NCBI GenBank assembly: GCA_012798265.1 | Contig: JAAZNM010000001.1 | Location: 186,001 to 250,000 of the forward strand | Origin: Candidatus Roizmanbacteria bacterium | Lineage (GTDB): Bacteria; Patescibacteriota; Microgenomatia; UBA1406; GWC2-37-13 | Direction of reading: 5' to 3' | DNA: 64,000 nucleotides | Shown: positions 43,018 through 51,444 of the stretch, piece by piece | Numbering within the stretch: the first letter of the stretch is position 1 | How the letters are laid out: every line of letters begins with the position of its first letter | Notes under the pieces: model-generated | The model's input: the letters and a program-made list of their open reading frames with translations, nothing else | Databases searched by the model: none | Told to the model about the DNA's origin: nothing | Translations under genes and position numbers: made by a program

Positions 43018-43765
43018 TGGTTTTTTGATAAATTTTTTCGCTTTCCTTAAGTTCATCGGTGGTATTTATCCCGATACCGACATTGTCGAAAGGGACTTCC
43101 AGTCCGACTATTTTTTTATTTTGGGCAACGGCGATCTTCACCAGATAGTTTATATAATATTCACCCGACTTAGGCGACTTGACGATTTTGGAAATGTTTT
43201 GCTTGAGGAAATCGAAATCTATGCAGTAAAAACCGGCGTTAAGCTCGTTTATCGTTCTTTGTTTTTCACTGATATCCTTGTCTTCGACGTTGTCGATTAT
43301 CTCGTTTTTTTCATCGCGGACGATCCTTCCCCATCTCAGTTTTTCCGGATGATCGTAACGGGTGGTGATCAAAGACAAAACCGCTTTGTTTTTCCGGTGA
43401 AGCCGGATGAGTTCGCTTACGGTCTCTTTTTTGTAGAACATCGTGTGATCGCCGTACCCGACCAGGACCGCCTCAGGAGCCGGTCTTTTCGAAAGCCTGC
43501 ACAAACCTACTTTGGTCGCGTGTCCCGTACCTAACCTTTTTTTCTGGTGGGCATAGATTACCTCGTACCCTTTCAAAACTTTTTTTATGCTGTCGGCAAA
43601 AGCGCCGACGACCACGATCACCGGATCGACTATACCGCTCATGAGTTCAACGGCATAAATAATGAGAGGCTTATTCAAAAAGGGAAGAGTCACTTTGTTT
43701 TTGTCTTTTGATTTGGCCCGGGTTCCTTTTCCGCCGGCCAAAATTATCCCGGCTATTTTTGTCAT
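43007..43765 (-). CDS. Sugar nucleotidyltransferase, GlmU N-domain-like
   Basis: 252 aa. GIILAGGKGTRAKSKDKNKVTLPFLNKPLI is the nucleotidyltransferase signature (the GxGTRM loop is GKGTRA with an inserted Ser-Lys-Asp), followed by YAHQKKRLGTGHA and VGYGDHTMF (metal-binding Asp), then ELNAGFYCID and NVGIGINTTDEL, typical of GlmU-type uridylyltransferases (UDP-GlcNAc or UDP-sugar formation). It lacks the hexapeptide acetyltransferase half of GlmU. 1 nt after galE; a donor for the GT enzymes downstream. Confidence 0.85.
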   Translation of the reverse strand: MTKIAGIILAGGKGTRAKSKDKNKVTLPFLNKPLIIYAVELMSGIVDPVIVVVGAFADSIKKVLKGYEVIYAHQKKRLGTGHATKVGLCRLSKRPAPEAVLVGYGDHTMFYKKETVSELIRLHRKNKAVLSLITTRYDHPEKLRWGRIVRDEKNEIIDNVEDKDISEKQRTINELNAGFYCIDFDFLKQNISKIVKSPKSGEYYINYLVKIAVAQNKKIVGLEVPFDNVGIGINTTDELKESEKIYQKTNGF

Positions 43766-43766
43766 A

Positions 43767-44777
43767 TCACCTGTCCCATCCTTTTGGATGTAGATTATAC
43801 CAAGTCATAAGCGACTTAACACTGTCTTCTATGCTCCGTTTCGGCTGCCAGTTGAGGATTTTTTTGGCCTTATCGATAGCGGCGATTTTTTTAGGATCAT
43901 CTCCTTGGCGGGGAGTGGTTTTTTTCAGGTCGAATTTGACGCCGGATATTTCCTGAACTTTGTTGACTATTTCCAAAACCGAGTTACCCGTTCCCGTGCC
44001 CAGGTTTATGGTTTCGCTTCCGGCGCCATTGGATAAATAAGTCAAAGCCGCCAGATGAGCCTCATTGAGGTCAACCACGTTTATGTAATCGCGGATTGGC
44101 GTCTTATCGGGAGTGTCAACCTCAGGACAGGTAAGATAAAAAGGCTCTATGCCAAGAGCTCCCCTGACGGCGTTCTGAACCATCAATGTCGAGGGTTTTT
44201 TTGAATCGCCGATCAGGCCGTCGTCGGTAGCGCCGCAAACGTTAAAATAACGCAAGATGACGTAACGGAAGTTTTTGAGCTGTCCGTACCAACCCAACAA
44301 CTCTTCAACGATTTTTTTGGATGCTCCGTATGGCGTCGTCGGTCTCAATGGATGTTTTTCGTCGATGGGGAAGTACTCGGCCTCGCCGTAAACGGCACAG
44401 GTTGAAGAAAAAACCAATCTGTCGATATTATAACGCATAAGATAAGTAAGCAAGTTTTGCGTTCCGCAGACGTTATTGGAAAAGTATTTTTCCGGGTTTT
44501 TCACCGACTCGTCGACCAAACAAGAGGCCGCGTAATGAACCACCGCACTTATACCCGTTTCTTTTTCCAAGATGGGGGAAAGGTCATCTTTGAGATCGGC
44601 TTCATATACGCGAATTTTGTCCTGGGAAAATTTTTCCCGAAGCAGCTCAAGAGGTTGGTGATAGCCGGTTGTGAAGTTATCCAAAGCAACCACTTGATAA
44701 CCTTGCTTAAGGAAAAGATAAGCGGCTACCGAACCGATATAACCACCGGCGCCCGTGACCAGTATTTTTTTATCCAT
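43767..44777 (-). CDS. galE: UDP-glucose 4-epimerase
   Basis: 336 aa. ILVTGAGGYIGSVAAYLFLKQGY, VALDNFTTGYHQPL, HYAASCLVDESVKNPEKYFSNN and the active site SSTCAVYG with YGASKKIVEELL (Tyr-x3-Lys) are GalE-specific, as are LRYFNVCGATDDG and RDYINVVDLNEAHL. Interconverts UDP-glucose and UDP-galactose; supplies galactose for glycans, including a possible acceptor of the GT11 enzyme. Leads the minus-strand unit galE, NTP transferase, GT2, GT39, YfhO-like. Confidence 0.94.
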   Translation of the reverse strand: MDKKILVTGAGGYIGSVAAYLFLKQGYQVVALDNFTTGYHQPLELLREKFSQDKIRVYEADLKDDLSPILEKETGISAVVHYAASCLVDESVKNPEKYFSNNVCGTQNLLTYLMRYNIDRLVFSSTCAVYGEAEYFPIDEKHPLRPTTPYGASKKIVEELLGWYGQLKNFRYVILRYFNVCGATDDGLIGDSKKPSTLMVQNAVRGALGIEPFYLTCPEVDTPDKTPIRDYINVVDLNEAHLAALTYLSNGAGSETINLGTGTGNSVLEIVNKVQEISGVKFDLKKTTPRQGDDPKKIAAIDKAKKILNWQPKRSIEDSVKSLMTWYNLHPKGWDR

Positions 44778-44871
44778 ATTTTAAAACCGATCAATTTTAT
44801 AAATCAATGACAAATGGAAATCTATTAAATTATACGACAATCACGATAATAAATCGCCGATATTCCCTTTT

Positions 44872-45813
44872 TTAACGACGATCGTTGTTGTTTTGGGGAA
44901 CAATGTACTTTTTTATCCTATGCAAAGGATGATAGTGTATCCTTCCTTCCGCGATCAAAATTCCGCCAAAAACCAAAACCGACCCGATATAAAAAAACAT
45001 GTCCGGATGTTCGTTCACCAACGGCGCCGCCAAGATTACGGCCACTACCGGATCGATATAGCTAAATACCCCGACTTCCTGGCCCTTTATTTTCGATATG
45101 CCGTAGTTAAACAGACCATACGCGATAAACGAAGAAAAAATGACTCCGAAGATTATTCCGACATAACCGTGGATATCAAGCTGCCCGAATGACCAATGCC
45201 TAAGTTCGCCAAGCATCATCGGCAAAAAACTCAATCCTCCGAAAATAAAGCTTATAAGACTTACCTGATAATGGTCGATTTTTTTAAGAACATTTTTATA
45301 TACGATAACGTTACCGACCGCTCCAAAAGTAGCTATGACCAGAAAAAAATTACCGAGCATCAGCGTATCCGACTTTATCGAAAACAAACCACCGCTGACG
45401 ATTATTGGAGACAAAACAATAATCAAAACTCCTATAAACGACAAAAGAATCCCTGTTATGACTTTTTTGCGCGGTCTTTCTTTTAAAAAAAGGATGGAAA
45501 AAATATATAAAAAAATAGGCTGCGATGAGGCGATTATCGGCGCATTAATACTTTCTGTTTTCTGTATCCCGAGAAAAAAGAAACTGATATTGACGCTAAT
45601 GCCGAAAAAAGCTCCAAGCAACAACATAAACCAATCTCTTCCTGATATCTTATGCCAGTGTTTTATACCCCACGGCAAAAATAAAACCGCCGCACCGAAA
45701 AAACGGATAAACGCCAAAGTAAACGGAGGAATGTTAATTAGGGCGTATTTGAATATCGGCGAAGCCGCTCCCCAAATTACGTTAGTGATTATTAAAGCCA
45801 GAACAGGATTCAT
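44872..45813 (-). CDS. EamA-family (DMT superfamily) transporter
   Basis: 313 aa with ten membrane helices arranged as two EamA repeats. VIWGAASPIFKYALINIPPFTLAFIRFFGAA is the first repeat start, and IGVLIIVLSPII marks its end; the second repeat ends with SYIDPVVAVILAAPLVNEHPD, a well-kept EamA phrase. Such carriers export or exchange small metabolites, amino acids or nucleotide sugars. The substrate is unknown; a nucleotide-sugar or metabolite role is suggested only by location. Short soluble tail of basic residues. Confidence 0.87.
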   Translation of the reverse strand: MNPVLALIITNVIWGAASPIFKYALINIPPFTLAFIRFFGAAVLFLPWGIKHWHKISGRDWFMLLLGAFFGISVNISFFFLGIQKTESINAPIIASSQPIFLYIFSILFLKERPRKKVITGILLSFIGVLIIVLSPIIVSGGLFSIKSDTLMLGNFFLVIATFGAVGNVIVYKNVLKKIDHYQVSLISFIFGGLSFLPMMLGELRHWSFGQLDIHGYVGIIFGVIFSSFIAYGLFNYGISKIKGQEVGVFSYIDPVVAVILAAPLVNEHPDMFFYIGSVLVFGGILIAEGRIHYHPLHRIKKYIVPQNNNDRR

Positions 45814-45819
45814 AAGATG

Positions 45820-45896
45820 AGTTTATCAAGTCATAAAGTTTGTCAAGTTTATCAAGAGATTTTACCGATTATTTTTTTCTTATTATCTTGATAAAC
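45820..45896. repeat. 9-bp repeat cluster with inverted arms
   Basis: GTTTATCAAG-type units (45821-45856), and CTTGATAAAC at 45887-45896, face each other. The gap between the GT2 gene and EamA gene is almost all repeat; a poly-T run lies at the centre. Confidence 0.65.
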
Positions 45897-45897
45897 T

Positions 45898-46785
45898 TTA
45901 TAACTTATTATTTTTTTTATTCAGATAAACGATCAGTTCGCCAATAATCCCGGTCATCGTTATCTGGATACCAACAATTATCAGCAAGACCCCCAACTGG
46001 AGAATCGGCCTTCGGTAAAGAAGTACATAACTGAATATCCGTTCTATCGAGAGATACAAAGTAATCAAAAATCCTGCCAAAAAAAAACCTCCGCCGATAG
46101 GACCGAAAAAATGAAGGGGTTTTTCCGAAAACTTATATATGAAGTAAGTCGTCAAAGTATCAAGCAATCCGAAAAAAAGCCGTAAAAAACCATATTTAGA
46201 GCGACCGTGTTTCCTGGGGTGATGTTTGACGACGACTTCGCCGGTTTTGAAACCGGACTTTTCCGCCAGGACCGGCAAAAAACGGTAGTTGTCGCCGTAC
46301 AAAGGAATCTCGTCCAACACCTCTTTTTTCATGGCTTTAAAACCGCAGTTGATATCATGGAATTTTGATTTCAAAAATACTTTCAGCAAAAAGGTATTGA
46401 AAATCGACGACGGAAGGGTTTTTGACAGGCCATCATTGCGCACCTTGCGCCAACCGTTGACCAGATCAAACCCCGAGTCAATCCGTCTCGCAAACTGATG
46501 GAGATCGGCCGGATCATTCTGAAGGTCGGCATCCATGAAAATAATGGTCTCTCCCTTGGCTTTTTTAAAACCGGTAGCCAACGCCTTTCCTTTACCAAGT
46601 CTTTTTCTGTGTTTGATCAATTTGATTTTGTCGTTTGCGGCAAGACTATAATCGTCATCCGAACCGTCATCGACAAATATGACCTCCCAATCGTCTTTGA
46701 TATTCTTCAACTCCCTGGTTAATCCGCCTATCAAAAGCGGAAGATTGTCTTTTTCGTTGTAAAAAGGAATTATTATCGACAACAT
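45898..46785 (-). CDS. GT2, ArnC/GtrB-like polyprenyl-phosphate glycosyltransferase
   Basis: 295 aa. LSIIIPFYNEKDNLPLLI, VIFVDDGSDDDY, FMDADLQNDPADLHQF (DXD) and KFHDINCGFKAMKKEVLDEIP are standard for GtrB/ArnC-like enzymes that place a sugar on undecaprenyl phosphate. Two C-terminal membrane helices (about 222-248 and 258-285) are also typical. It starts inside the DUF2079 gene (13-bp overlap). The product would feed the DUF2079 and GT39 proteins nearby. Confidence 0.92.
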   Translation of the reverse strand: MLSIIIPFYNEKDNLPLLIGGLTRELKNIKDDWEVIFVDDGSDDDYSLAANDKIKLIKHRKRLGKGKALATGFKKAKGETIIFMDADLQNDPADLHQFARRIDSGFDLVNGWRKVRNDGLSKTLPSSIFNTFLLKVFLKSKFHDINCGFKAMKKEVLDEIPLYGDNYRFLPVLAEKSGFKTGEVVVKHHPRKHGRSKYGFLRLFFGLLDTLTTYFIYKFSEKPLHFFGPIGGGFFLAGFLITLYLSIERIFSYVLLYRRPILQLGVLLIIVGIQITMTGIIGELIVYLNKKNNKL

Positions 46786-48272
46786 ATGAAAATTTTGAAT
46801 TTTGACTTTAAACTTTTGATTTTTATTTTTTCGTATACCTCAAAATCGTAATACTTATATATTAGCTGATAATTGTCGTCTTTTTTTAGGTTTTCATAAA
46901 CTTTAAGCAAATTGGCGCTGTCAGAATGGTCACGAATATCGTTAACTCTCAATAGGATATAGTCGGCCAGGGAATAACGATTGGAAAATATATAAAATCT
47001 CCGATAAGAAGTGAAGTTCGCCGCCAGATAATCGGTAGCCGATATCTTCAGGCTGTCGTCGCTTAATTTCTGCTGCCATTCTTTTATAAGAAAGGCCTCA
47101 TTCTTAGGCCAACGCCATGGATAAATATCCTGGTCTCGGCTAAAAGGTAAGGGCCCGAACCAATAAGCACCCATCAAGGACAGGGCCACAATGACTACTG
47201 CAATATTGACCGGTGTAAGTTTATTGAACCGATTTATCAGCCGTCTGGTGGAAAAAACCGCCGATATAAAAACAAAGGGAATGATGACCGCTACATAATG
47301 GAGGTTGATGTTACGCATAAACCAGTTGTTGCTAAAAAAATTTATCGCCAGTTCCGGTAGGGATATGAAAAAAACATCCAATGCAAAAAAGGGCAAAAAA
47401 GCAACCGGGAGAAAAAGACGGAAGAGATAATAAGCATTATCCCAATGAAAAATGTAACTTAATAGCTTAAATGGTTGACGGATATCGCTGTAATATGACA
47501 TGGCAAAATGCTGCCCTTGGCGGAAATAGGGGATGATCAACCAGTTGGAAACAATAAACCAGACTGTACTGACGATAATTATCAATAGACCATACTTGAC
47601 CTCCCGACTGCTCCGGTTTATTTTATTTTTTCCGTATGAGCGACTGCTTAAACTGACCATATAATATACTCCGAAAAAACAAGTGGTCAAAGCCACCTGC
47701 TCCTTAGTCGATAAAGACAACAGGAAAAAAACAAAGCTCCAAAAGAACTTCTTGACATAGGAAAAATAAAACATGAAAAGCAAAAAGGTCACCGACAAGG
47801 TAACCGCATGGAAATCAAAAATATTAGCTCTCTGCAACGGCGAAAAAATCAGATAGGAAAAAGCCATGGCAAAAGCATACGGTTTTGACTTTATTACTTT
47901 TTTCGCAAGTAGATAGACGGCCAACGCCCCGAAAGCCACCACTACCGTCTGGATTACCAGTAAAGTCTCCGGTCCGCTATGGATAAAATAAAGAGGAGAA
48001 AGCAACGCCAGCAATAAATCGTTATGGATCGCCATCCTTTTTATCTGCAACGGTCCATCCGGATCGGTCAGCTCGAGAAACCGGCCCCAATCGCCCCTTA
48101 CGATGGCTTGATAACTGTTGTATACCGTCTGGTGCATTATCCCCAGATCAAAATAATAAGCGTAAAGGGAAGCAAGACGTTTTATAGTAAACAAAGAAAA
48201 GTACAAAATATAGGCAGCAATAAAAAAACCCAGTAGAATTTCCCAGCGGTATTTTTTAAGAAAAGCGGTCAT
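46773..48272 (-). CDS. DUF2079 membrane protein
   Basis: 499 aa. Helix 1 (9-33) is followed by YAYYFDLGIMHQTVYN (the DLGIxxQ motif), then MAIHNDLLLALLSPLYF and NIFDFHAVTLSVTFLL (DFHPV-like motif), which define DUF2079, a GT-C-like family widespread in archaea and CPR. About ten helices and a C-terminal soluble part. The last residues KIKSLKSKFKIF come from AT-rich intergenic-type repeat sequence, so the tail has drifted. TATAAT sits 12 nt before the ATG. Confidence 0.9.
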   Translation of the reverse strand: MTAFLKKYRWEILLGFFIAAYILYFSLFTIKRLASLYAYYFDLGIMHQTVYNSYQAIVRGDWGRFLELTDPDGPLQIKRMAIHNDLLLALLSPLYFIHSGPETLLVIQTVVVAFGALAVYLLAKKVIKSKPYAFAMAFSYLIFSPLQRANIFDFHAVTLSVTFLLFMFYFSYVKKFFWSFVFFLLSLSTKEQVALTTCFFGVYYMVSLSSRSYGKNKINRSSREVKYGLLIIIVSTVWFIVSNWLIIPYFRQGQHFAMSYYSDIRQPFKLLSYIFHWDNAYYLFRLFLPVAFLPFFALDVFFISLPELAINFFSNNWFMRNINLHYVAVIIPFVFISAVFSTRRLINRFNKLTPVNIAVVIVALSLMGAYWFGPLPFSRDQDIYPWRWPKNEAFLIKEWQQKLSDDSLKISATDYLAANFTSYRRFYIFSNRYSLADYILLRVNDIRDHSDSANLLKVYENLKKDDNYQLIYKYYDFEVYEKIKIKSLKSKFKIFICCR

Positions 48273-48290
48273 TATTGATAGACTATTATA

Positions 48291-49229
48291 TCACTTGTTT
48301 CCTGAATGAAACCTTTCATGGATCTCCTTTAACCTCAGATTGGTGACATGGGTATAGATCTGAGTAGTGGCAATGTTTTTGTGTCCCAACATTTCCTGAA
48401 CGGAACGAAGATCAGCTCCATGTGTCAACAGATCGGTCGCAAAGGAATGACGCAGGGCATGAGGACCGATTCTGATCAAGATACCGGCTTTTTTACGGTA
48501 TTTGTCGATCAATCTTTCGACCGACCTGACCGAAAGCCGGAGTTTTTCGTCGGTCAATCCCTCTTTTGGTTTTGGACCAGAATAACGTATAAATAGCGCC
48601 CGATAAGGATCATGCCTTGCCTCAAGATATCTTTTGAGCCAATCTTTCGACTGTTTTGACAAAAAAACCACCCGGGCTTTGCCGCCTTTACCTATGACGC
48701 TGAACTCTCCCATCTGGATATTGATATTTTCGCGGTTTAAGGCTACCATTTCCGACACACGCAGACCGGTCGAGAAAAGAACTTCAAGAATCGCCCGGTC
48801 GCGAAGCCCTATAGTGTCCTTCGTGTCAACTACGGCAAACAGCCTGTCCAAATCCTCCGGCAACAGATATTTGATATGCCGATCCCGTTGTTTGCCAAGC
48901 TCGATCATCTCCGGGGCAAGAACCGCCTTTTTCTGTTTGATAAGGTAGCGAAACAGCGATCGGAGTGCTACCAAAAAATAACTTTGGGTTTGGCGTTTCA
49001 AATCGCCCTTATATGGGTTTTTATACTGATGGGAAAGGTAAAGACGGAAGTTGCGGACAGTATTGTCATCGATCTTTTCCACCGGAAAATCATCAACATT
49101 AAGGCTTTTCAACAACCAATCCTGAAAGAAAAAGAGGTAATAGCCGTACATTTTTACCGTCCTCAAAGACAGGTTTTTATCAAGTTCACAATACTCCAAA
49201 AAACGCAACACGGCTTCCTTTGTACCCAT
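48291..49229 (-). CDS. Tyrosine recombinase, XerC/XerD-like
   Basis: 312 aa. N-terminal SAM-like core-binding domain (about 1-100), then the catalytic domain with the complete set Arg157 (TGLRVSE), Lys181 (GKGGK), His257 and Arg260 (HALRH), His283 (LGHKN) and nucleophile Tyr292 (TQIYTH). LSTGLRVSEMV, ADLRSVQEMLGH and SLRTVKMYGYYLFFF are typical of a single-recombinase chromosome dimer-resolution system; no integron-specific helix is seen. TATCAT lies 3 nt before the ATG. The neighbouring palindrome-rich gap could be searched for a dif site. Confidence 0.93.
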   Translation of the reverse strand: MGTKEAVLRFLEYCELDKNLSLRTVKMYGYYLFFFQDWLLKSLNVDDFPVEKIDDNTVRNFRLYLSHQYKNPYKGDLKRQTQSYFLVALRSLFRYLIKQKKAVLAPEMIELGKQRDRHIKYLLPEDLDRLFAVVDTKDTIGLRDRAILEVLFSTGLRVSEMVALNRENINIQMGEFSVIGKGGKARVVFLSKQSKDWLKRYLEARHDPYRALFIRYSGPKPKEGLTDEKLRLSVRSVERLIDKYRKKAGILIRIGPHALRHSFATDLLTHGADLRSVQEMLGHKNIATTQIYTHVTNLRLKEIHERFHSGNK

Positions 49230-49537
49230 AATATGATATTAACCGACGTCAAAAAAATAGTCAATAACGGTTTACGATACGTTTTTTTTCCCCTTGAATT
49301 GTATAAATTATAGGTATAATAGAGGTAGAGAACAATCAGGATGGTGTTTTAATTGATGATTTAGATTGTTATGACAGTCTAAATATAATAGTTTCTTTGG
49401 TTAGCAGAGTTATTGTATGTTTGCTAACGAATATTATAGGTAATAATAGTTTTAACGTTCTGTTTTAATTAGCGGCTTCAATTGTAGCTATACAATAATT
49501 ATAGGTTATAATATAAGAAAATATAATAGTTTTTTAA
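49230..49537. other. AT-rich intergenic region with ordered palindromes and hairpins
   Basis: No gene. It holds three related palindromes with TATAAT right arms (ATTATA-GG-TATAAT at 49307-49320; TATTAT-AGGTA-ATAATA at 49432-49448; ATTATA-GGT-TATAAT at 49498-49512), a 10-bp hairpin with TATG loop (49360-49383), a 7-bp stem GTTAGCA/TGCTAAC (49400-49428) and ATTGTA-GCTA-TACAAT (49481-49496). AATAGTTT follows at several places. Could be tandem promoters for tRNA-Leu, operators, an RNA, or recombination sites. Confidence 0.6.
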
Positions 49538-49622
49538 GCCAGAGTGGTGAAATTGGCATACACGCAGGTTTTAGGAACCTGTGCCCGAATAAGGCGTGGG
49601 AGTTCAAGTCTCCCCTCTGGCA
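49538..49622 (+). tRNA. tRNA-Leu (anticodon UAG)
   Basis: 85 nt with the long variable arm of class II tRNAs. Acceptor GCCAGAG/CTCTGGC; anticodon stem CAGGT/ACCTG encloses TTTAGGA, reading TAG (leucine CUA). T arm GGAGTTCAAGTCTCC. TATAAT-type boxes lie just upstream. CCA is not encoded. Confidence 0.95.
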
Positions 49623-49630
49623 CACTCTCT

Positions 49631-50122
49631 TTAACGATTTTGGCAGACGACCGTCCCCGGACGCACCAGGCTGAAGGTGTTCGGGATTGATCCGGTATCG
49701 GCCTTACCCAAACTGGCTCCCTGGGGAGAAAAAATCTCAGCTTCCTGAATATCGTTGAATCTGGAGGGGTTCGGGCCTAATACGGCCATTCCGCCAAACA
49801 CAGTCCCGCCGGAAGGCAGGGAGACGCAAGCTCTTGCCAGATTTGAAGGATCTGAAGCCCTAGGGTAAAAAGTTCCCGTCAAAGGATTGAGTATTCCGCT
49901 ATCTACGGCAGTCGGTATCTCAGTCGGGATTGCCGGATTATCTTTTATAAAGTCTGCCGTCTCTGTTTGAAAAACTATAGGAGTCGGCTCCGGTAAAGAA
50001 ACATTACTGTCTTTAGGCGAAAAAACATAGGCAAATCCCAAGACTGCACATCCAAAAATGCCGATTACTGATGTACCGATCAAAAAATCTCTCGTTCCTT
50101 CATGCCAGATGTTACCACTCAT
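49631..50122 (-). CDS. Single-pass membrane protein of unknown function
   Basis: 163 aa. Residues 13-34 form one helix after a short N-terminal segment, then a Pro/Thr/Glu-rich extracytoplasmic stretch and a C-terminal region (LARACVSLPSGGTVFGG, VRPGTVVCQNR) with two cysteines that could pair. No family recognised. TATATT lies 10 nt before the ATG. Sits between tRNA-Leu and SAH hydrolase, with 21 bp to the latter. Confidence 0.7.
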   Translation of the reverse strand: MSGNIWHEGTRDFLIGTSVIGIFGCAVLGFAYVFSPKDSNVSLPEPTPIVFQTETADFIKDNPAIPTEIPTAVDSGILNPLTGTFYPRASDPSNLARACVSLPSGGTVFGGMAVLGPNPSRFNDIQEAEIFSPQGASLGKADTGSIPNTFSLVRPGTVVCQNR

Positions 50123-50143
50123 AGAGACCCATAATATACTATA

Positions 50144-51397
50144 TCAAGTACCTTCTTTCCAGGAATGAAGATATTTTTTCTGCTCGGTGCTTAATCTGTC
50201 TATTGCAATACCGTTTGACCTCAACTTCAAATAAGCGATCCGTTCATCAAGTTGTTTAGGTAAACGGTACACTTTTTTTTCCAGCTTGTCTTTATTGATC
50301 CAAAGATATTCCGCCCCCAAAGCCTGGCCGGCAAAACTCATGTCCATGACCGAGGCCGGATGGCCTTCGGCGGCCGCCAGATTGACCAAACGTCCTTCAC
50401 CCAGAAGATAAATCTTCTTGTGTCCCAGGTCGTATTCGTCAACCATCGGCCTAACCTTCCTTACTTTTTTTGCCAGTTTTTTTAAGGCGACTTTGTTTAT
50501 CTCGACATCAAAATGTCCGGCGTTGGCCAAAAGCACGCCGTTCTTCGCCAAACGAATATGGGATTCGTCAACCACATACTTGTCTCCGGTAGTCGACAGA
50601 ACGATATCGGCTTTTTTTATCGCCTGTTTAAGCGGCATGACCAAATATCCGTCCATTGAAGCCTCAAGAGCTTTAACCGGATCAACTTCGCAAACGATCA
50701 CCTGGGCACCCATACCTCGCGCCCGCAAGGCAACGCCACGACCGCACCATCCGTATCCGCAGACGACAAATGTTTTTCCGGCCAGAAGTATGTTGCTTGC
50801 CCGCAAGATACCGTCGATCGTCGACTGTCCGGTACCGTAGCGGTTATCAAAAAGATGTTTTGTCAGATTGTCATTGACGGCCAGAACCGGAATCTTTAAA
50901 GCTTTGTCTTTTTCCATAGCCCGCAATCTGATTACGCCGGTGGTCGTCTCTTCACTTGAGGCGACGACGTTTTTAAGCAACTCTGTCCGCCGACTATGAA
51001 GCAAGCTCACCAAATCAGCTCCGTCGTCCATAGTCAAGTTGGGTTTGTAATCCAAAGCGGCATTCAAATGAGCATAATAAGTTTTATTATCTTCTCCTTT
51101 TATCGCATAAACAGGAATCCCATAATCTTTAACAAGTGAAGCAGCCACGGCATCATTCGTTGACAGAGGATTGGATGCACAAAGAACAACCTGGGCACCA
51201 CCCTGTTTTAACGTAATTACCAGATTGGCTGTTTCCGATGTCACATGAAGACAGGCACCCAAAACCACCCCTTTTAACGGTTTTTCCTTTTTAAAACGTT
51301 CGGCGATCAGTTTCAAAACCGGCATATCCCGAGCGGCCCACTCAATCAACAGTTTCCCTTCTGCAGATAGTTTGGGATCTTTGATGTCATGTTTCAT
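50144..51397 (-). CDS. ahcY: Adenosylhomocysteinase (SAH hydrolase), archaeal-length form
   Basis: 417 aa. ACLHVTSETANLVITLKQGGA, SNPLSTNDAVAA, DDGADLVSLLHS, SSEETTTGVIRLRAM and NLTKHLFDNRYGTGQS carry the substrate residues; CGYGWCGRGVALRARGMGAQVIV is the NAD site; NAGHFDVEIN follows. It lacks the roughly 40-residue insertion and the KxxxxY tail of proteobacterial enzymes, as in archaeal and Thermotoga forms. Hydrolyses SAH to homocysteine and adenosine, keeping methyltransferases (two or three here) active. TATAAT 9 nt before ATG, divergent from the kinase gene. Confidence 0.96.
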   Translation of the reverse strand: MKHDIKDPKLSAEGKLLIEWAARDMPVLKLIAERFKKEKPLKGVVLGACLHVTSETANLVITLKQGGAQVVLCASNPLSTNDAVAASLVKDYGIPVYAIKGEDNKTYYAHLNAALDYKPNLTMDDGADLVSLLHSRRTELLKNVVASSEETTTGVIRLRAMEKDKALKIPVLAVNDNLTKHLFDNRYGTGQSTIDGILRASNILLAGKTFVVCGYGWCGRGVALRARGMGAQVIVCEVDPVKALEASMDGYLVMPLKQAIKKADIVLSTTGDKYVVDESHIRLAKNGVLLANAGHFDVEINKVALKKLAKKVRKVRPMVDEYDLGHKKIYLLGEGRLVNLAAAEGHPASVMDMSFAGQALGAEYLWINKDKLEKKVYRLPKQLDERIAYLKLRSNGIAIDRLSTEQKKYLHSWKEGT

Positions 51398-51444
51398 AAG
51401 GATTTGATTATAACAAAAAACTCCGGCTGGTATATAATACTTGA
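51398..51444. promoter_or_regulatory. Divergent leaderless promoters of ahcY and kinase
   Basis: Only 47 bp separate the two start codons. TGTTATAAT on the minus strand is 9 nt before the ahcY ATG; TATAAT (51433-51438) is 6 nt before the kinase ATG at 51445. The two promoters are back to back and may be co-regulated. Confidence 0.65.

Noticed and set aside
49230-49537. Integron attI/attC sites beside the tyrosine recombinase
   Set aside because: The recombinase has no integron-specific insertion and the hairpins lack the R-box/L-box core; generic Xer is more likely.
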